64,000 bases of DNA from Lunularia cruciata (Eukaryota > Streptophyta > Marchantiopsida > Lunulariales > Lunulariaceae): positions 42,222,001 through 42,286,000 of the forward strand of contig OX419760.1 in the NCBI GenBank assembly GCA_948567375.1, in the 5' to 3' direction. The stretch's first letter is position 1, and the number at the start of each line of letters is the position of its first letter. A model generated the notes under the pieces. That model had not been told where the DNA came from and ran no database searches. It worked only from the letters and a program-made list of their open reading frames with translations. This document shows, one piece after another, positions 10,472 through 21,702 of the stretch. The position numbers and the translations under genes are program-made.

Positions 10472-11995
10472 TCAAATGTCTTGTGTGGAAGGACCTTGGC
10501 CTGATTGGGGAGAATATCTGCATAGTAGGGAGACATGGAACATTAGATGGATCTTCATGTGTGGCGGTAGCTCAAGGTGATAAGCCACAATGCCGATGCG
10601 ACAAAGAATCAAGAAAGGCCCAATAAAACGAGGTCTGAGCTTACGAGATCCAACTAATGTGAAGTTGGTTGTTGATAGCCAAACTTGATCCCCAACATTG
10701 AACTCCATGTGCCTACGGTGTGCATCAGCATACTGCTTTTGTCAATTTTGCGCAATCTATAACCTATGCTTGGCGCTCTCTACACCTTGTTGGATTCTAG
10801 AAACAAATTTGTTGACTGCATCAACCTTGGTAGTCACTGGACGGATCTTCCTCAAGCTAGAATGTGTGAAGGGATGCTCACCATACATGAGGAAGAACGG
10901 AGTGACCTGGGTGGAGGCATTCACTGAATTGTTGTAAGAAAATTCTACCAATGGTAGTAGGGTGTCCCACCTCTCTTGCTCTTCTAAGGTGAAGCCGTGT
11001 AACATGTCTTCAATCGTGCAATTAGCCCGCTTTGTTTGGCCATCTGTTTGTGGGTGGTAAGCTGTAGACATGGCCAACTTGGTTTTGAAGAAACAAAAGA
11101 GTGTTCGCCAAAACAAACGGGTGAATTGTGTGCCTCTATCGGTGATGAGTACTCTAGACAAGCCATGGTGAGCAAAGACTGCATCTAAGTATAGTTGAGC
11201 TAGTTGTGGAGTGGTCACCTCCTTGGTGGTAGGGCGTACATGAATCATTTTGCTGAGCCGGTCCACAAAGACCACAATGGAGTCAAACCCTGAGGTGGTC
11301 TTGGGTAATTCGCATATGAGATCCATACTCACTTGTTCCCAACGTTGGGTAGGAGTGGAGAGAGGTTGAAGGAGCCCTGTAGGAGCTTGATTAGAGGCTT
11401 TGTTTTGTTGACAAAGTAGGCAGCTACGCACATAGTCCATCATGTCGTTGCTCATCTTGGGCCAATAGTAATGGCGCTTGACTGCATCCAAGGTCTTGTC
11501 TACTCCAACATGAGCTGCAATGGCCGAATCATGACATTCCACTAGAATGGTGGTACGTAAGTCAGGGACATTTGGGATCCATAATCTGCCATCCCGAAAG
11601 GTGAGTCCTTGGGTGCTGGTGACACCTTTGGACGATTGCACTTCTACAATCTGTGGATCAGTTTTTGTAGCAGCTAGAATCTCTTGCCAGAATTCAAGGT
11701 TAATCTTAACCTCTGCCACCAAGTTGTTGGCCATTGGCATATGGGTGAATGCGTCTGCCAGTTGTTTCTTACCTTCCACGTAGGTGATTGTCATGTTGAA
11801 GCGTTGTCGCCACTCTGCCCACCAAATCTGGTGACGAGATAGATCCTTTTGCATCTCAAGGTAGACTAGAGGTTTGTGGTCTGTCTCAACTACAAGTGCC
11901 TTCTTGCCCAAGTAGTGCTTCCAATGCTTGGTTGCTAGAACAATGGCCAGCTCTTCTCGTTCTTTGGTGTGGTAGTTGCGCTTGGCCGGTAACAA
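10472..11995 (-). pseudogene. Family A RNase H (C-terminal part) and integrase
   Basis: The main open frame (412 codons, 11995-10757) starts inside RNase H (RNYHTKEREELAIVLATKHW, then ETDHKPL and YVEGKKQLADAF) and continues into integrase. The zinc finger reads H...H...CLLCQQNK. The core has the first Asp in SMDLICELP and the second in ITDRGTQFT. The third catalytic residue, normally Glu in a GQTER-type motif, is Lys (GQTKRANCTIEDML). The C-terminal part with its RFIGPFLIL (GPY/F) motif follows at 10708-10472 after a frame break. This is the longest surviving frame of the element. Confidence 0.88.
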
Positions 11996-11998
11996 CTT

Positions 11999-12943
11999 TC
12001 AAGAGAAATATGCAATTGGATGCCATCCATCATGCCACTCTTGTTGTAGGACTGCTCCTATTGCTATGCCTGATGCATCTATAGCCAACTTGATTGGACG
12101 TTTTGGGTCATACGACTTCAAGATTGGTGCATGTAGCAAGGCGGTCTTCAATTCTTGAAAGGCCAACTCTTGTGCGGTCCTCCATGTCCACTTCTTCCTC
12201 TTGCCAAGTAGTGCCGTTAAAGGCTGTGCAACCTTGGAGAAGTCCTTGACAAATCTACGATAGAATCCCGTCAACCCCAAGAAGCTCTTAAGTTGAGTAT
12301 GATCTTCTGGGGCACTCCATTTTTGAATTACCTCCATTTTATCTGTCAATACTTGAATGCCCTCTGCACTTACTCTATGCCCTAAGTAGTCTACTTCAGA
12401 CTTGCCAAACTCACACTTTGAGATTTTGGCGTACAACTGATTCTGTCTTAGAATCTAGAGGACCTCTCGTAGATGTTGTTTGTGTTCTGTCATCGTGCTA
12501 CTATATACTAAGATATTATCCAAGAAGACGATAACAGACTTATCCAAGTATGGACAAAATATGTCATTCATTAGGCTCATGAAAGTGGTAGGCGCATTGG
12601 TGAGGCCAAAAGGCATCACAAGATACTCAAAGTGGCCATACCTGGTTCGAAAGGCAGTTCTGTACACATCCTCCTCTGCAATTCAGATTTGATTATAATC
12701 GCTCCGCAAGTCTAGTTTGGTGAAGTATCTTGCTCCATAGAGTTGATCAAATAGGTCATCCATGCAAGGTAAGGGGTATTTATTCTTCACTGTTTGCTGA
12801 TTGAGACCCCGATAGTCAATGCACATACGCATTGTACCATCCTTCTTCTTCACAAACAAGACAGAGGCCCCATATGGTGATACGCTAGGTTGGATGAACC
12901 CTTTCTGTAGCATCTCCTCAATTTGAGTCTTACACTCCTCCAA
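11999..12943 (-). pseudogene. Family A reverse transcriptase
   Basis: Three adjacent frames (12943-12683, 12667-12455, 12436-11999) form a Ty3 RT broken mainly by in-frame stops: a TGA after SDYNQI and a TAG in EVL*ILRQN, both one transition from sense codons. Blocks: [47 protein letters not shown], the catalytic box FLDNILVYS, and thumb GFYRRFVKDFSKVAQPLTAL. The active site is FLDN rather than FLDD, so one metal-binding Asp is Asn and the enzyme would be dead even without the stops. Confidence 0.88.
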
Positions 12944-12985
12944 CTCATGAGGTGATAGGCGATATGGGGCCTTACAAGGAGGTGT

Positions 12986-13580
12986 CTACCCCGGGAGTGT
13001 CTCTATTTTGTGATCTACTCGCCTTTTAGGTGGTAATCTTGAGGGTAGATCATTGGGAAAGACATCTTGAAACTCATCCACCACATCCTTCAATTTCTCA
13101 GGAATTTTTCCAGTGAGTTGTGCACTATGGACTTCTCTTATTAGACCCATAAAACATCTATCGGTCTTACAGACAGTTGTCGTCCCTACAACATATAGAG
13201 GCAATTTTTGCCTGTGTGATTTTTCTTTAACCCCAATGATTGACCATTGGTGGGTTCTCACTACTTTCTTCCTCCAATCCACCATTGGGTTGTACTGCTC
13301 CATCCATGGCATGCCTAAAATTGCATCATAATGGGCTAACTGTATCACTCGCCACTCAATTGCTTCCTGATATTCTCCTACAGAGAGGGTTACCTGTCTA
13401 GGTAATGATTCAATCCTCTCTATTTGCCCATTTGGTAACTCTACTTCTTCACTTCCATCTCTCTCTAGATCCATTCCCAATCTTATTGCAATAGAGCAAG
13501 ACAAGAAATTCTCTGTTGCTCACGGATCTATTAATACTCTCACTTGATTACCTTCTAGGATTCCATTCACGACAATCAAT
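12986..13580 (-). pseudogene. Family A protease
   Basis: The frame from 13504 encodes the body of a retropepsin (SIAIRLGMDLE, AILGMPWMEQYNP) and the linker to RT (VVDEFQDVFPNDLPSRLPP). The active-site loop lies just upstream, near 13520-13545, and reads V-L-I-D-P-stop-A-T where D-S-G-A-T is expected, so both the Ser and Gly positions are changed. This matches the decay of the rest of the element. Confidence 0.8.
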
Positions 13581-13779
13581 TGTGAGGTTGCCTTTCGGGA
13601 TCTTTGCGTATTATTCTTCTTCCTTCCCTTGCTTCTCTGCTTCCTTATTGAGCCAGTAAGGCCGTAAGGTACATTTATTGGCAATCTTTGTTTTCCAAAG
13701 TGGTTTCCACCTCCTCCTCTTCAATGTGCCTCTCCATGTAATTCAAAGATCGCCTATACGAAGGCCGAGGGCCTCTAGG

Positions 13780-14780
13780 GAAACAAGTGCGACAATTGCT
13801 AGATATGTGCCCAATACGGCCACAATTGTAACAATGGCGTTGTTCTCCTCGAGTCCCTTCTACTCGTGGGACTCCATCTCTTTGTTCTTCTACCCGTCTC
13901 TGCTCCCCTTGAAGCGGCCATGCTCCTTGATCCTGGAATCAAAGGTTGCCCAATTCCATCGATACTGGTCCACCTATGTGTGGCATTTCTGCCCGATAAT
14001 GTTGAGGTGGAACTACTCCTTCACCTCCACCTAATGCTCTTGCTATTCTCTGCGCACAAGCAATGGCTTCAAATACCGTGCAAGGGTTTTGCACCATGAC
14101 TTCTTGGCAAATCCGCTCTTTCAACCCTCGTTTGAAATTGTTGAGCCTCTGCTGGACTCATGTCGATAATTGCAACTTGTGAATCCAGAAATGCCTCCAC
14201 ATACTCTTGTACGCTATTCTTTTGTCTCAATCCCCATAGTCGGGTTTGAGCCATTGGCACAGAATCCACCAATTGGAAATTCTTCAGTAGTCCTTCTTGC
14301 ATTGCTGTCCATGTGACCTCCCTTCTCTCGGCCAACATGGATCATTCCCAAGCATCATACCATGTGAGCGCTTTATCGGTCAAGTACTCACATGAAAACA
14401 CGCGTGCAGCATGCTTTGTGATCTCTGTTGAGAACAATTGGAAATATCGATTCATTCTCGAGATCCAATTTTCCACTACTCCCATCGTACGCTGCCCCTT
14501 GTAAGGCTCGATGTTGCAGGTCTTCTTCATCCGGAGTAGCAATGTGGCTTCATTGTTGATAGGGTTTGTAGGCACCTGTGCCTCTCCAAGTACTTAGGTT
14601 GCAGGTACTGGGTTTTGAGATGGCTCTTCTCCTTGCATGGCTTGATCGTTCCTTAGGATTTGCACTTGACTTTGTAATGTCTCCATGGTCATCTTAATCT
14701 CTTGAAATTCATTCAGCATCCCTTGCATTCCTTGCACCAGCTCTTGCAACTACGGATCCATGGTTCCTGCAACACCCAAT
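13780..14780 (-). pseudogene. Family A gag with CCHC knuckle
   Basis: Capsid-like frames at 14575-14342 and 14338-14069 (ENWISRMNRYFQ, ALTWYDAWE, RREVTWTAMQEGLLKNF) match the retrotrans_gag domain. One zinc knuckle, CYNCGRIGHISSNC, lies near 13795-13836. The N-terminal part around 14600-14760 (LQELVQGMQGMLNEFQEIK) is coiled-coil-like and contains a TAG stop shortly after the presumed ATG. Gag would form the particle shell; the knuckle would bind RNA. Confidence 0.8.
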
Positions 14781-15028
14781 TGCTAACGTTTACTTCAATG
14801 TAAAGTCAATATAATCACTCTGGAAGGCGCACGAACTATCAAAACTACCATTGGGACCTCAGAAACTATCACTCGTTGATAATACTCCTCACCAAAATTC
14901 CTAACCACAAAATCTCTAAACATCACTTTCGGCCTCACTACATAACGGATTTCTACTTGAGTGTTGAAAGGGAGAGGATTTGGGACATTCATATCCATTT
15001 TGTCATAATAGAATGTAGAATAGAATGT
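14781..15028 (-). other. Non-LTR filler between family A gag and truncated 5' LTR
   Basis: About 250 bp here match neither the full 3' LTR nor a primer-binding site; no TGGTATCAGAGC-like sequence is present. It includes a 67-codon frame starting MDMNVPNPLPFNTQVE with no recognised relatives. It occupies the place of the missing R-U5 and primer site, so it may be an insertion, a leader variant, or filler DNA at a deletion. Confidence 0.5.
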
Positions 15029-15266
15029 AGTCCATCATGTGTAACATCCTTCCAGATGTTACCAAACCAATTCTCACCTTTAAATCATATGTCTAGCTAT
15101 TGGTTCTAAGGTTCTCAAGTCTATTTTGGTTTCTGCCCTATTAGTAAAAGTATTCTTTTGGTGATACTTATATCTGATCTATTTTGACCATCATGTATAA
15201 CATCATTCTAGAAGTTACCAAACCGATTTTCACATCTAGATCATATGGCTAACCCTTGGTATTACA
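15029..15266 (-). repeat. Family A 5' LTR, truncated to 238 bp of U3
   Basis: It matches the first 238 bp of the 3' LTR (10236 down to about 9999) with few substitutions, then stops at TAGTCCATC. The missing part contains the TATA box, R and U5, so the copy cannot start transcription from its own 5' LTR. Confidence 0.9.
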
Positions 15267-15271
15267 GATGT

Positions 15272-16215
15272 ACACAAGTACATTAGAAAGTGTGCTTCAT
15301 GTCAATGGATTGGGAAACCAACCTTAAATACCTAGTTCCCACTATGACCAATCTTACTCTTGGTGCTATTTGAGAAATGGGGCATTCATTTGTGGTTAAT
15401 CAAGCACACCACAAGGTTAACTTGCAAGAAGTACATCTTGGTATGTGCTCACTATCCAACAAAGATGGTGGAAGTAGAGGCAACTTGGAAGGATGACATA
15501 AAGATGGTAGCTAAATTCTCTTCTGTAACATTATCTTGCAATATAGATGTCCCTTGGAATTAGTTGATAATAAGAAAATTTATTTCTTGAATACTTTGAT
15601 TGAGAGCATGACAAAGTATTTACAAATCAAACATTGTAAAATGTTACCCTTTAACTTGAAGACCAATGGCTTGACAAAGAAGTCCAATGAGCTCCTTTTT
15701 CAAATACTTAGCAAGGTCATAGTCAACTACACTTAGGACAAGGACACAAAGTTACCTTTAGCACTTTGGACATAGAACCATAGAGAAAATTACTACGAAA
15801 GAAACACCTTATTTCTTCATATATGGATTGCATCCCATACTACTAATAGAATTTGAAGTCTTGCCTTATATGATTGTCTCCAAAGATAAAGAATCAAAAT
15901 AGGACTGAACAAATCATCAATTGATGTTTTTAGAAGAGAGTAAGGATAACTCATATGCTCATACTAAGGCAATCTAGTGCAAGAGGAAGGAACATTATAA
16001 TAGTAAGATTCAAAAAGTAATAGTGAAAAATAGAAATCTAGTGTTGTTATATGACAATTGTCATCTGAAATTTTTGTGCAATTTACATTTAAGGTGGATG
16101 GATCATACTTAGTTATACAGGTATTTGATAATGGATCCCTACAACTTGCTGATCTTGAGGGGAATTTTTTTGCCACTAAAGTAAATGGATGGAGAGTTTG
16201 TAAGTACTATGATTT
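15272..16215 (+). pseudogene. Family C integrase, 3' part, after the insertion
   Basis: It resumes the zinc finger as HKYIRKCASCQWIGKP and continues with the core: LFEKWGIHLW (first Asp lost; usual form W-G-x-D), CPLELVDNKKIYFLNTLIES (second catalytic region) and NGLTKKSNELLFQILSKVI (Glu position changed). The C-terminal motif near 16080-16200 reads VFDNGSLQ-type and then ADLEGNFFATKVNGWRV. Frameshifts and stops are frequent. The motif order supports a Tat/Athila-like relationship. Confidence 0.8.
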
Positions 16216-17367
16216 TATTTCCTACTAAATGTGTGTACATTGGGTACTCACATTTTTTACTTTTGCTTCTTGTTAGCTGTGTTTGTGTACAATTTGTGGG
16301 TTAGTTGGAACATGAAGGAAACTTGTCTTAGGAAAATAAGCATGGAATATAGACACCAAAGAAGGAGCAAAGCCAAAGACACAGTCTATCAAAAAGCCAA
16401 AGCATTTTGACCTAAAGACACACGAGGAAAGGAAACCTAAACCAAACTTAAAGAAGGAAACCATGTATAAATCATAATAATTCATGACCAATTCATAATA
16501 TGAACTTGGTGATGATGTGTGGAGCACCACAAAGAACTGCTTATTTTGGCTCTCACATGACAAAAGAGAACAATAGTTGAAGCAGAGTGAAGAAATCATG
16601 GTGGAGGCATATAAGTTTGTTGGTTGTAATGGTAGAAGGAATTCATAAATGAATCTTACAACACCCAAGCATTGAAGGAGCAAGAAACCTATGAGTGTAG
16701 CAAGTTATGTTGCATCAAGTTGAGAAAGTCAAATTGCATCAATCCTCAAGTCCGTTGACACAAAACAATGAGAGGAAACAAGTATGGATTAGGAAACATG
16801 AGTCTGAAGGATCTTGCTGTTGAGAAGTTTGAGATGGCAATTGAGCATGAATTCTTGAAGGAACATCACTTGAGTTTTCTTTTACAGGATTGGAGCTACA
16901 TTTTTGTCAACATTGCACAAGAGTTGAATAGTGGAGTCAAGCGAGGATGTAACACTTTAAGAGCTCACCCTCATAATTGGACCAAAGATCACTAGCACCA
17001 AGTACTTGTAGAAGATGCCAAAATATTGGGAAGACACACACTAGATGCAATGTATAAAGAAGACTAAGGAACTAATCAAGAAGCTTGAAGTATTTTTCAC
17101 AACCCAAGTATGATTCAATGGTTTCCAAGTAAATGCCTACAGTGACTTGAAGAAGTGGGTAGTGGTGAGATCAATCATGTGGTTGTTTTGACCATCAAGG
17201 ACTACTTAATTGACTATTAATCAAGCAATTTTTTGTGAGATATTATTTTTGAAGGAGAACATCAATTGGATGAGGGTGTTCCAACATTACACCCTACAGA
17301 TGGTCAAGATACTCTTTGAGCCAAGACTCACATATCTCATTCTAATTTTTGTACATTTTTATGCTGG
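16216..17367 (+). other. Decayed coding-like sequence, identity unknown
   Basis: Frames at 16768-16995 and 17210-17407 are coding-like by composition (LAVEKFEMAIEHEFLKEH; NWMRVFQHYTLQMVKILFEP), but I recognise no family. They follow the family C integrase on the same strand, so an extra open frame of that element is one possibility. They contain stops and no visible start. Confidence 0.3.
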
Positions 17368-17578
17368 CATGAACTTGCTTTCAAAGGAAGGAGAATGTAT
17401 TCTTTAAAGACCAATTTCCTTTTTTGGAAAGCTATGGCAATACCATCAAAGACTTGATGGGGAAAGACTTGACCATGAACTTGCTTTCAAAGGAAGGAGA
17501 ATGTATTCTTTAAAGACCAATTTCCTTCTTTGGAAAGCTATGGCAATACCATCAAAGACTTGATGAAAAAGACTTGAC
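17368..17578. repeat. 106-bp tandem duplication
   Basis: CATGAACTTGCTTTCAAAGG begins at 17368 and again at 17474, and the two units are nearly identical (one C/T change plus a short indel near the end). The high identity contrasts with the decayed surroundings, so the duplication is recent. Confidence 0.92.
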
Positions 17579-17619
17579 AAAGTTCAAGAAGGAGAAACAC
17601 ACTTTGTTAAGGAGTTGGT

Positions 17620-18300
17620 ACTATAACACCCATTTGTGCATGTGTGTGGTATTGTGATATTTAGCTTGGTATTACAAGTACTTAAGAGATATTATTTATA
17701 TAGAGATAAAGGATGGTTCTATATTAGTCATGGTTAGCTAAAGTTAGTCATAGATAAGATAGAGGGGACTTTACTTTAGAGGAAGCAGAAAAGATGAGCA
17801 CCACTATTTTGGATTTTAGTGTGTTGACTTGGTATTATTCCTAGGTGTTTGGCTTTGAGAAAAGAGTTGAGAACTCTTGGGCCCACAAGCCTTTTTGTTT
17901 TGGATTCTTCTTTAGTCCAAGGATAGCCCATGTGAAGGAATCCTTGACTTAGTGGTTGGGTCAAGATAAGACCACATGCTTAGGGGAATATGCCCATGTG
18001 AATGGATATTCCTTTCTACTTTTTGACTTTACTTGACTTTTAGTCTAGTAACTTGAGTTACTACGGTAATTAGTAACTTTGGTACGTAACTATTTCACAA
18101 GTATATAAACAAGGGGTGAGGAGGTACTCATCATCCTTTCATTTGCAACTATCTCTCTCTCATTGAGTTCTCTAGTGAGCAATGTCTTGAGTCTCGGAGT
18201 GTTAGCCTTGGAGGAGTATGATGGAGTTTGGGTTCCTTGCCTTCTTAGTCCATGGTGCGCTACCATAATAGCCATCAGAGGTTCATCCTAAGTGAGAGAC
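17620..18300 (+). repeat. Possible LTR with promoter-like block
   Basis: The stretch begins near TATAACACCC, a common variant of plant LTR starts, and contains TATATAAAC at 18103-18111 followed by a CTCTCTCTC tract near 18151-18160, an arrangement typical of an LTR promoter. I found no second copy in the window, so this is a composition-based call. It could be the 3' LTR of family C or the 5' LTR of a further truncated element. Confidence 0.35.
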
Positions 18301-18309
18301 AGGCCGGCT

Positions 18310-18531
18310 CACAGTACCACCAAAGGAAACTAAACATGCATCTCCAACAAAGAAAATATCAAAACAGAAGTCCACTACAGCCTTGCGTACCAATGCACCA
18401 TCAAAAGATCAAAAGAAGAAGCTAAAGAGAGTGAAGCGTCTTCCTGACATCAATGAAGAAGATTCTAAGCAAGAGTATATAGAGTCTGAAGAGTTTCAAG
18501 AGTTAACTTCATTAGAGGAAGGAGAAGAATG
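18310..18531 (+). pseudogene. Lysine-rich then acidic ORF fragment after the LTR-like block
   Basis: One frame stays open without an ATG and ends TGA at 18529-18531. It reads a basic part (KKISKQKSTTALRT, DQKKKLKRVKRLP) followed by an acidic part (INEEDSKQEYIESEEF). It is followed, out of frame, by a coiled-coil-like stretch at 18700-18850 (MKNKLDQAQIELEILKKENK). Its position after a candidate LTR would fit the N-terminus of a gag gene, but I do not recognise the protein. Confidence 0.35.
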
Positions 18532-21504
18532 AAACCAATTGGGTTTGGCATCAACCAAGATGGTAAGGAATGTAATCCTTCTATTACTTGAGTTCTTGGA
18601 TACTCTCATGCCTTGCTATACAAAGCAATGGCCCAAAATTCACACTAATTTATATTTTGTAAAGCAAATGCATACTATGTTAGCCAAGTAGACGACCAAT
18701 TTTGACACAATGAAGAACAAGTTGGACCAAGCACAAATAGAGTTGGAGATTTTGAAGAAGGAGAACAAAGAGAAAGTAGAAAATCATTCTTGAATGCAAA
18801 GTGAGAATGAGTTCCTTGACCAAGAGCTGATAGAGGCAAAGGAAGATTAGCAAACACTTAAGAAGGATGTAAGTGCCACTATTATAGACAACCAATAGAA
18901 CAATTAAGAAAATTCTTGTATCATTGGCACTTTAAACAAGAAGAAAGAAACCATGGACTCCTAACTCAAGCATTATGGAATTGACTTCATGTTTATCAAG
19001 ATTGCAAGAAGCTCCTAGATTGAAAGAACAAGAGCTAGTTGTTGTTCATACATAATTAAATAATGTCAAATTCCAATTAGCAAAAATAGAAGGTATGAGT
19101 AAGAACCATCAATCATCATGGTCAAGGTGGACTATTAGACACCAAGAATGCAAACAAGAGTCATTGGCTGCTTTGATCAAAAGAGAGCAAGTAGAGTCAG
19201 ACCATTTGAGTTATCAATGATGGTGTTGTGTCAAATTAGGTGATCTTTTGAATGATTGTATCAATTTGATACTCACTAATTGTGTTGTAGTACAACTCAA
19301 TATCTTACATCAATTGATGGTAAAACAGCTGGGCCATCCTTGACAATGCACCACAATTCAGTTATTAAAACAACAACATGGATCAACTATAGAAATGAAA
19401 GAAAGCATTGAGTTAGAATTACAAGAAGTAGCATGGAGGTTAGAATGTATTGCAAATAAGGAGGAGGAAGAGCATTGATTGAAATCTTCATCCTAGCTGC
19501 CCATGATTAGTTAGGCATCAGTTATGATAGTTAGCCTTAGGCATTAATTAGTTTTGATAGCTTTTGTAACTCTTAATTCACTCAAGTATTTAAATTTGCA
19601 AACTCAAAGTGCTTTGTATTCAGATCCATACAAGGTGAATAAGTGAAAGAGCAAAATCTCCTTGTTGCTTCTTTATCTCTTTTGTAATTTTAGTTCCTTC
19701 ATATATCATGACGCTTGCTGAATCTTCATTCAAAGTTATGGTGTACCTTGTGTGTTTGATCCTTGCTGTTTTTGTCAAACTGTCACAAAGCAATGGAGTC
19801 CTAGACTCTGTAGTTTTATTGGAAGTCATAGCCCTAACATACAAAGAACCAAAACTTTGGCCAAATTTCACATCTTACAAAGGCTTCTTTGGGTAGCAAG
19901 TGCCTTTAGGGAAGTGGAGAACACTATTGCATACTCCAAGGAGTGACTTACTACCTCTAACCTAAATTAACACCTTAGAAACAAATCCACACGATCAGGA
20001 ATTTCAATTTTTTTGTGTGATATTGAGAAGATTAATTTCTATTTCTTGTAACACACCTTCTTGGTGTTGCTTCCTTCTTCTAGTACTTGTCTCTGCCCAA
20101 GAGGCTAAAGATGTAAACTAACGGGCATTTTTCCTTGTATCTTACCACTTTAACCCTGTATCTTGTTCTGAAAAACCTATTGTTTACCAAATTATTGTCA
20201 TTTGCTAGTTGCTAGGTTGTCACACACTAAATTTGAAATTAAGCAAAGCAATGTAGAGTAGGCTATACTATCAACAACTTCTGTTACTATTGAATGAGAA
20301 AGTACATTGACTGGTAGCTTCAAGTAGCAAAACCATGCAAGAGCTACAAAAAACTAATGGCTACTTATTGACAATTGTGAAGATCATCCTCTATCAAAAT
20401 TGCAAGCTCATCGATTCCACTTGTATATTGTACACCTTCTTATCTTGTGAATATACAAGTATTAACCAATTGTCTTCAAAAGATACTCATTCTTCTCAAA
20501 AGAATTGTACTACTTTCTTCTTTGCTTAATTTCATTGGTCCAAATATTTCAACTACAAATAACCTCCCTTGTGTTTAACCGTCTTGATCAAAAGATCATT
20601 CTTCTCCTTGTAACTTGCTATCTCTAGTCCAAATGAATTGCATGATTCATTAAACGTCCTAACACAATACTTCCCAAGGTCTAAGACTAAGCACTATATT
20701 CCTTGGTCCTTGATCATCTTCTTGCACAAGCTCTATATTTGCAACTTCATCTCTTGCAACATCATCTTGGTCATTCTCTCTATATAGGCCTCAGTTGCAA
20801 TATTTATGAGTTGGTCCCAAAGATCCTCCAACTACTTCTCCTTCTTGTATTTATCACTTCTTTTCCTTGGGTGTTGAATTGGTCATGGACCTCAATAGTA
20901 ATCTCTTCCATGAGTCGAGGTTGATTTGCTACTTGATCTTCTTTCTCCTTCTTCAACTCCTCTTGTAGTATCTCTTGCAAAAGACCAGTTGTGGTGCCCA
21001 TATTTTTGTAAATTTTGAAATTTTGCTTGTTTTCTTTCTTTTTGTAAAGTTAACAAAGAAAATTTTGAGGTTAATGAAGAAGAAACAACTTGTTTGGGTA
21101 TTCTTTGGATCCATCTTTGTACATGTTGATGTACAAAGAACTAAGCTATGAAGACTTGCAAGGTACAAAGAAGGTGGAACAAAGAACAATGAGAATGAAG
21201 ATTTGCTAGAGTTGAAGAAGAAGAATGCAAAGGTTCTTTGCACAAACATTTCAAAGCCATAGACCATACAATAATTTGAACTCTACCACCACCTAAGTAA
21301 AGGACTGTTGCCAAGGACCATTGGCACCACTAGAGAGTTCTCACGTATGGATAGTGACCATGCACTCACTAAATACCAGTTTCCAAAGAGCCTTTGGTAT
21401 AAAATTGAAAGTTGACCAAGTAATTTCACTTTTTGTCAAGAATTTTCCTACAAGTAATCCAAAAAGCGAAGACCAAAGATTGAAGTGTTGAGCAAAGTGC
21501 ACAA
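18532..21504. other. Decayed, mostly unassigned stretch
   Basis: Plus-strand coiled-coil-like remnants extend to about 19050. Around 20800-21000 the minus strand has a 65-codon frame rich in Glu and Lys (EILQEELKKEKEDQVANQPR). Between them I see only A+T-rich sequence with stops in all frames. No LTR pair, RNA gene or known domain was found. Confidence 0.35.
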
Positions 21505-21701
21505 AATTCACAATTAACTTGGCTTGCACTTCAAGAAAATAGCTGAAGGAAGCTTCTTGAGAAGCTTCTCAAGGGTCTTGTATGCTCTCTATAAATACAG
21601 GAGCCAAAGCTCATGCTAGGCATTTGGGGTTTTCCCTCATCCAAGTGTCCAAATGTGAGCTTCCATTCTCCTATTTCTCTCCTCGGTCTTGGACTTTTAC
21701 A
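21505..21701 (+). repeat. Family B4 5' LTR, 3' half
   Basis: Homology to the other family B LTRs begins at AATTAACTTGG near 21512 and ends TTTTACA at 21701. It retains two GAAGCTTC-type blocks (AGGAAGCTTCTTGAGAAGCTTCTC at 21547-21570, in two parts) directly before the TATA box CTATAAATA at 21589-21597. The upstream part of the LTR is missing. Confidence 0.85.
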
Positions 21702-21702
21702 T

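Larger units (their letters stand above)
9492..15266 (-). mobile_element. Chromodomain Ty3/gypsy element, family A, 5' LTR truncated
   Basis: This is a minus-strand chromovirus of 5775 bp with exact 5-bp target duplications. In element order: truncated 5' LTR (15266-15029), a non-matching stretch where the primer site should be, gag (about 14760-13780), protease (13560-12986), RT (12943-11999), RNase H and integrase (11995-10472), chromodomain (10432-10250), polypurine tract, and full 3' LTR (10236-9492). LTR ends are TGTAATAC...GTATTACA, an 8-bp terminal inverted repeat. Stops are few and many look like C-to-T changes (CGA to TGA, CAG to TAG), as expected of decay by cytosine deamination. 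Loss of the 5' LTR promoter and primer site, plus catalytic changes in RT and integrase, make it immobile. Confidence 0.9.
5880..16215 (+). mobile_element. Degenerate Ty3/gypsy element, family C, split by family A insertion
   Basis: This is an old plus-strand Ty3/gypsy element of the non-chromodomain plant type. Domain order is gag with two zinc knuckles (about 6015-6150), pre-protease region (6880-7010), protease (7060-7420), reverse transcriptase (8020-8645), RNase H (8690-9000) and integrase (9340-9491 continuing at 15272-16215). The integrase ends in a DLEGN...TKVNGWR motif like the C-terminus of Tat/Athila-type plant elements. Every domain is broken by stops and frameshifts. The left edge is only where homology becomes visible. 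The element is interrupted at 9491/15272 by family A. No LTR pair was found. Confidence 0.75.

Noticed and set aside
20703-21001. Possible separate small gene with Glu/Lys-rich product
   Set aside because: Single short frame with stops on both sides and no recognised motif; described only as unassigned sequence.
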